From Hydrogenophaga intermedia (GTDB lineage Bacteria > Pseudomonadota > Gammaproteobacteria > Burkholderiales > Burkholderiaceae_C), in NCBI RefSeq assembly GCF_000723405.1, contig NZ_CCAE010000002.1, forward strand, positions 1-64,000: a stretch of DNA of 64,000 nucleotides. Reading direction: 5' to 3'. Below the pieces are notes generated by a model, which worked only from the letters and a program-made list of their open reading frames with translations, was not told the origin of the DNA and ran no database searches. Below are positions 61,229 to 64,000 of this stretch, piece by piece (position 1 is the stretch's first letter; every line of letters starts with the position of its first letter). The translations under genes and the position numbers were made by a program.

Positions 61229-61261
61229 AAAAAGCCGCCCGGCATGCCGGGCGGCTTTTTT
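61229..61261 (+). terminator. Rho-independent terminator of porin 2 (bidirectional)
   Basis: AAAAAGCCGCCCGGC and GCCGGGCGGCTTTTTT pair with an AT-containing turn; A runs and T runs flank both sides, so it can also stop the leftward ComEA-like gene, which ends at 61287. Confidence 0.9.
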
Positions 61262-61286
61262 CATTGTGCGTGTCGCTGGACCGCGC

Positions 61287-61589
61287 TTATTGCTTGGGCT
61301 TGGCTTCCGCGGGTGCGCCGGTCGGCTTGAAGGCGTCGCCGTTGACCGTCAGGCCTTCTTGCGACAGTTTCGCGGCGCGCTTGTCGCCGATGCCCGGCAC
61401 GCGCTCAATGAGGTCGCCCCAGCTCTTGAATGGTGCGGCTTTGCGCTGCTCGAGGATCTTGCTCGTGGTGCTGGGGCCGATGCCTCTGACGCTGTCGAGA
61501 TCGGCCTCCGAGGCCTTGTTGACGTCGACGGCGGCGAAGCCCGTGGCAGCGCAAAGGGAGAAGAGGGCGGCGATGAGGAGTTTCTTCAT
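61287..61589 (-). CDS. ComEA-like helix-hairpin-helix protein
   Basis: Small secreted DNA-binding protein of the ComEA type, 100 residues. Signal peptide about 1-19 (MKKLLIAALFSLCAATGFAA), then a double HhH domain: VDVNKASEADLDSVRGIGPS and WGDLIERVPGIGDKRAAKLS, with a Lys/Pro tail. In other bacteria ComEA binds incoming DNA in the periplasm, but the short form alone does not prove competence. A GATAGGC hairpin lies in its leader (about 61627-61650). Confidence 0.87.
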   Translation of the reverse strand: MKKLLIAALFSLCAATGFAAVDVNKASEADLDSVRGIGPSTTSKILEQRKAAPFKSWGDLIERVPGIGDKRAAKLSQEGLTVNGDAFKPTGAPAEAKPKQ

Positions 61590-61856
61590 AACGATGAGCG
61601 TTTCAGTGTTTAAGTTGGTTGAAAGGCCTATCTTCCAGAGCGATAGGCGACTCAAATATAGCCATAAAGAATTATTTGAAATGACGGACAAATGATGTCT
61701 GGCACTGCGTCCGGAAACGACGTGCAGAGGTCATGGATGCGTCATGGTTTGTGGCGCTACTCGCGCGCCAGATACTTGGTACGGGTAAGTCCCGTCGCTG
61801 GCGCAGGAACGCTTGTTGCATAGTCGCGGCACCTTCATTTATTTCAGGTGTCAACG

Positions 61857-63449
61857 ATGAAATCGTTCTCCGTGCCCATGCAGGCGGTCGTGCTGGGGGC
61901 AGCCTTGGCTGTCACGACCGGTGGTCTTCAAGCCAAGACCTTCAAGTGGACGAGCGCCAGTGACATCCCGACTTGGGACATTCATTCCCAGAACAATGCG
62001 CTGGCGAACGGCATTCACGCCGCGGTGTACGAGTCGCTCGTCTACTACAACAGCCGCACCTTCAAACCCGAGCCGCTGCTGGCCACGGGCTGGAATCAGG
62101 TGTCGCCCACGCAGTTGCGCCTGACACTGCGCACCGGCGTGAAATTCCATGATGGCTCGGACTTCACCGCCGACGACGCGGTGTTCTCGCTGCAGCGCGC
62201 GATGGCGCCCACCTCGAACTTCACGCCATACATCCAGGGCATCGACCGCGTCGTCAAGGTCAACAACAACACCATCGACATCTTCACCAAAGGCCCCAAC
62301 CCGGTGCTGGTGAACCAGCTCACCGAGTTGCGAATGATGAGCAAGGCCTGGGCGGAGAAGAACAACTCCACCGCACCCAAAGACATCAAGACGCAGGACG
62401 AAAACTTCGCGCACCGCAATGCGATGGGTACCGGTCCCTTTGTTTTGAAGGAGTGGGCGCAGGACCAGAAGATGGTGCTCACGCGCCACCCCAACTGGTG
62501 GGGCAAGGGGAGTACCGAGACGAACGTAACCGAGGTTGTGTACACGCCCGTCAAGGCCACGGCCACACGCATGGCCGCGCTGCTGTCGGGCGAGGTCGAC
62601 TTCGTGCTCGACCCGAGCCCGCAGGACTTGCCGCGCCTGCGCCAGGACGGCAACCTGAAGGTCATGGACGGTGTCGAGAACCGCACCATCTTTTTCGGCA
62701 TGGACCAGCACCGCGACGAACTGGTCGGCAGCAACATCAAGGGCAAGAACCCGCTGAAGGACGTTCGCGTGCGCAAGGCGCTGTACCAGGCCATCGACAT
62801 GAACGCGATCGCGCGCGTTACGCTGCGCGGCCTGGGCCAGCCCACGGGCGCCATCATCGCGCCGCAGGTGACGGGCTGGACGGAGGGCGTGCACCAGCGC
62901 TACCCGTTCGACGTGGCCGCGGCGCAGAAGCTGCTGGCCGATGCCGGCTACAAGGACGGCTTCGAGGTCGACTTCGCCTGCCCGAACAACCGCTACATCA
63001 ATGACGAGGCGATCTGCCAGGCCGTGACAGCCATGTGGGCGCGTGTCGGCGTCAAGGCCAAGCTGCGCACGCTGCCGCTGTCCACCTATTTTCCGATGAT
63101 TCAACGCTACGAGGCGAGCATCTACATGCTGGGCTGGGGCGTGCCCACCTTTGACGCGATGTACAGCCTGCAGTCGCTGGTGCGCAGCGTAGGGCAGGGC
63201 GGTGACGGCAACTACAACGTGGGCCGCTACAGCAACCCCAAGATGGACCAGATCATCGACCGCGCGAAGGTCGAGACCGACCTGCTGATCCGCAATCGCC
63301 TGCTGACGGAGGCGCTTGAGCTGTCGAACGCCGACGTGTCGCACCTGCCGCTGCACAACCAGATCATTCCCTGGGCGATGAAGAAGAGCATCAACGTGGT
63401 TCACCGCGCCGACAACCGCCTCGATTGGCGGCTCATCACGGTAAACTGA
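61857..63449 (+). CDS. Dipeptide-type ABC transporter substrate-binding protein
   Basis: Periplasmic solute-binding protein, family 5 (DppA/OppA type), 530 residues. Signal peptide about 1-26 (ending GGLQA), then the family blocks LRTGVKFHDGSDFTADDAVF, MGTGPFVLKEWAQDQKMVLT, and LKDVRVRKALYQAIDMNAIA. Start ATG 61857; GTG 61848 is in frame just upstream. The 267-base gap to the ComEA-like gene is AT-rich and holds both promoters. A hairpin separates it from the permease gene. Cargo may be peptides; glutathione or opine-like solutes are possible. Confidence 0.93.
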   Translation: MKSFSVPMQAVVLGAALAVTTGGLQAKTFKWTSASDIPTWDIHSQNNALANGIHAAVYESLVYYNSRTFKPEPLLATGWNQVSPTQLRLTLRTGVKFHDGSDFTADDAVFSLQRAMAPTSNFTPYIQGIDRVVKVNNNTIDIFTKGPNPVLVNQLTELRMMSKAWAEKNNSTAPKDIKTQDENFAHRNAMGTGPFVLKEWAQDQKMVLTRHPNWWGKGSTETNVTEVVYTPVKATATRMAALLSGEVDFVLDPSPQDLPRLRQDGNLKVMDGVENRTIFFGMDQHRDELVGSNIKGKNPLKDVRVRKALYQAIDMNAIARVTLRGLGQPTGAIIAPQVTGWTEGVHQRYPFDVAAAQKLLADAGYKDGFEVDFACPNNRYINDEAICQAVTAMWARVGVKAKLRTLPLSTYFPMIQRYEASIYMLGWGVPTFDAMYSLQSLVRSVGQGGDGNYNVGRYSNPKMDQIIDRAKVETDLLIRNRLLTEALELSNADVSHLPLHNQIIPWAMKKSINVVHRADNRLDWRLITVN

Positions 63450-63465
63450 CCCGGGTATAGACCAA

Positions 63466-63505
63466 AGAGGGTCGCCTCCGTCCGGGCGCGACCCTCTCTT
63501 GCTTT
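63466..63505 (+). terminator. Intercistronic terminator-like hairpin
   Basis: AGAGGGTCGC (63466-63475) pairs perfectly with GCGACCCTCT (63488-63497), followed by CTTGCTTTTT. It lies between the binding protein and permease genes and may reduce downstream transcription, giving excess binding protein. Confidence 0.65.
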
Positions 63506-63512
63506 TTCATCG

Positions 63513-64000
63513 ATGTTCGCTTTCATTCTCCGACGCCTCGCGCAGGCGGTGATCGTCATGGTCAGCGTGGCGCTGATCGCATTCATGCTGTTCCAGTACG
63601 TCGGGGATCCGGTGGTGTTCCTGCTGGGGCAGGACGCGACGCCGGAACAGGTGCGGGCCTTGCGCGCCGACCTGGGGCTCGACCAGCCGTTCTTCGTGCA
63701 GTTCTGGCACTTCCTCGTCAACGCCGCGCAGGGTGAGTTCGGGTTGAGCTTGCGCCAGGGTGCCAAGGTGTCGCGCCTGATCGCCGAGCGCTTCCCGGCG
63801 ACGCTTGAGTTGTCCATGGTGGCTGCCGTGCTGGCGCTGCTGGTGGGCATTCCCATGGGTGTGTATGCGGCCCTCAAGCGCGGCACCTTTCTCAGCCAGG
63901 TGTTCATGACAGTCTCGCTGCTGGGTGTGTCGTTGCCCACCTTCCTCATCGGCATCCTGCTGATCCTGGTGTTCGCAGTGCACCTGGGCTGGTTCCCCAG
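63513..64000 (+). CDS. Dipeptide-type ABC transporter permease (DppB-like), partial
   Basis: The first 162 codons of a permease, cut by the window end. The N-terminus MFAFILRRLAQAVIVMVSVA and the following FLLGQDATPEQVRALRADLG and GLSLRQGAKVSRLIAERFPA are typical of DppB-like proteins, with membrane segments near 10-30, 97-120 and 138-160 so far. It should form the channel with a DppC-like partner beyond the window. Confidence 0.9.
   Translation, partial: MFAFILRRLAQAVIVMVSVALIAFMLFQYVGDPVVFLLGQDATPEQVRALRADLGLDQPFFVQFWHFLVNAAQGEFGLSLRQGAKVSRLIAERFPATLELSMVAAVLALLVGIPMGVYAALKRGTFLSQVFMTVSLLGVSLPTFLIGILLILVFAVHLGWFP

Overview
The window is high-GC and densely coded, and looks like a chromosomal segment of a motile Gram-negative betaproteobacterium. 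Clues are FlhDC-type flagellar master regulators, general porins with an MKK signal peptide, Coq7, a type II secretion (Gsp) locus with divergent gspC, and a class A beta-lactamase beside an AmpR-like regulator. Gene order and intergenic repeats suggest Burkholderiales, most likely Comamonadaceae (Hydrogenophaga-like); this genus-level guess is inference. No rRNA, tRNA, insertion sequence or CRISPR array was seen.

Layout. 1-11013: first flagellar block: flhD, flhC, motA, motB, cheY, cheZ, then flhB, flhA, flhF, a P-loop-less flhG-like gene and fliA. 11035-13092: two adjacent unknown genes on the minus strand. 13257-14897: a VOC protein and an acyltransferase. 14920-30039: second flagellar block, with flgA, flgM, flgN leftward and flgB to flgL rightward. 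It is interrupted by a third member of the unknown family (16514-17503) and by a tandem DUF6891-like pair between flgE and flgF. 30087-31292: an HDOD protein next to flgL.

31300-37090 is accessory: an AbiEii-like nucleotidyltransferase with an HTH partner, GNAT genes (one internally deleted), a frameshifted nucleotide kinase, queC, and ampR/bla. 37120-52014: a tightly packed leftward unit, gspG-H-I-J-K-L-M-N-D-E-F followed by a 5'-nucleotidase, a hexose-6-phosphate mutarotase-like protein and an SbmA/YddA-type ABC transporter; gspC lies divergently. 52034-64000: a cNMP/CBS/DUF294 regulator with a DEDDh exonuclease, a CobT homologue, ilvA with an attenuator-like leader, an OsmC protein, coq7, two porins, a ComEA-like protein, and a dipeptide-type ABC binding protein with the start of its permease, cut by the window edge.

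How it works together. FlhDC should activate the hook-basal body genes. FliA (sigma-28) and its anti-sigma FlgM form the late checkpoint, and a well-matched sigma-28 promoter precedes flgM. FlhF and the FlhG-like protein would set flagellar placement, and CheY/CheZ and MotAB control and power rotation. The most unusual points are the three-member unknown family spread through the flagellar loci, the DUF6891 insertion paired with a duplicated flgB-type upstream region before flgF, a paired hairpin element with co-varying arms between cheZ and flhB, and an apparently leaderless toxin-antitoxin-like operon.
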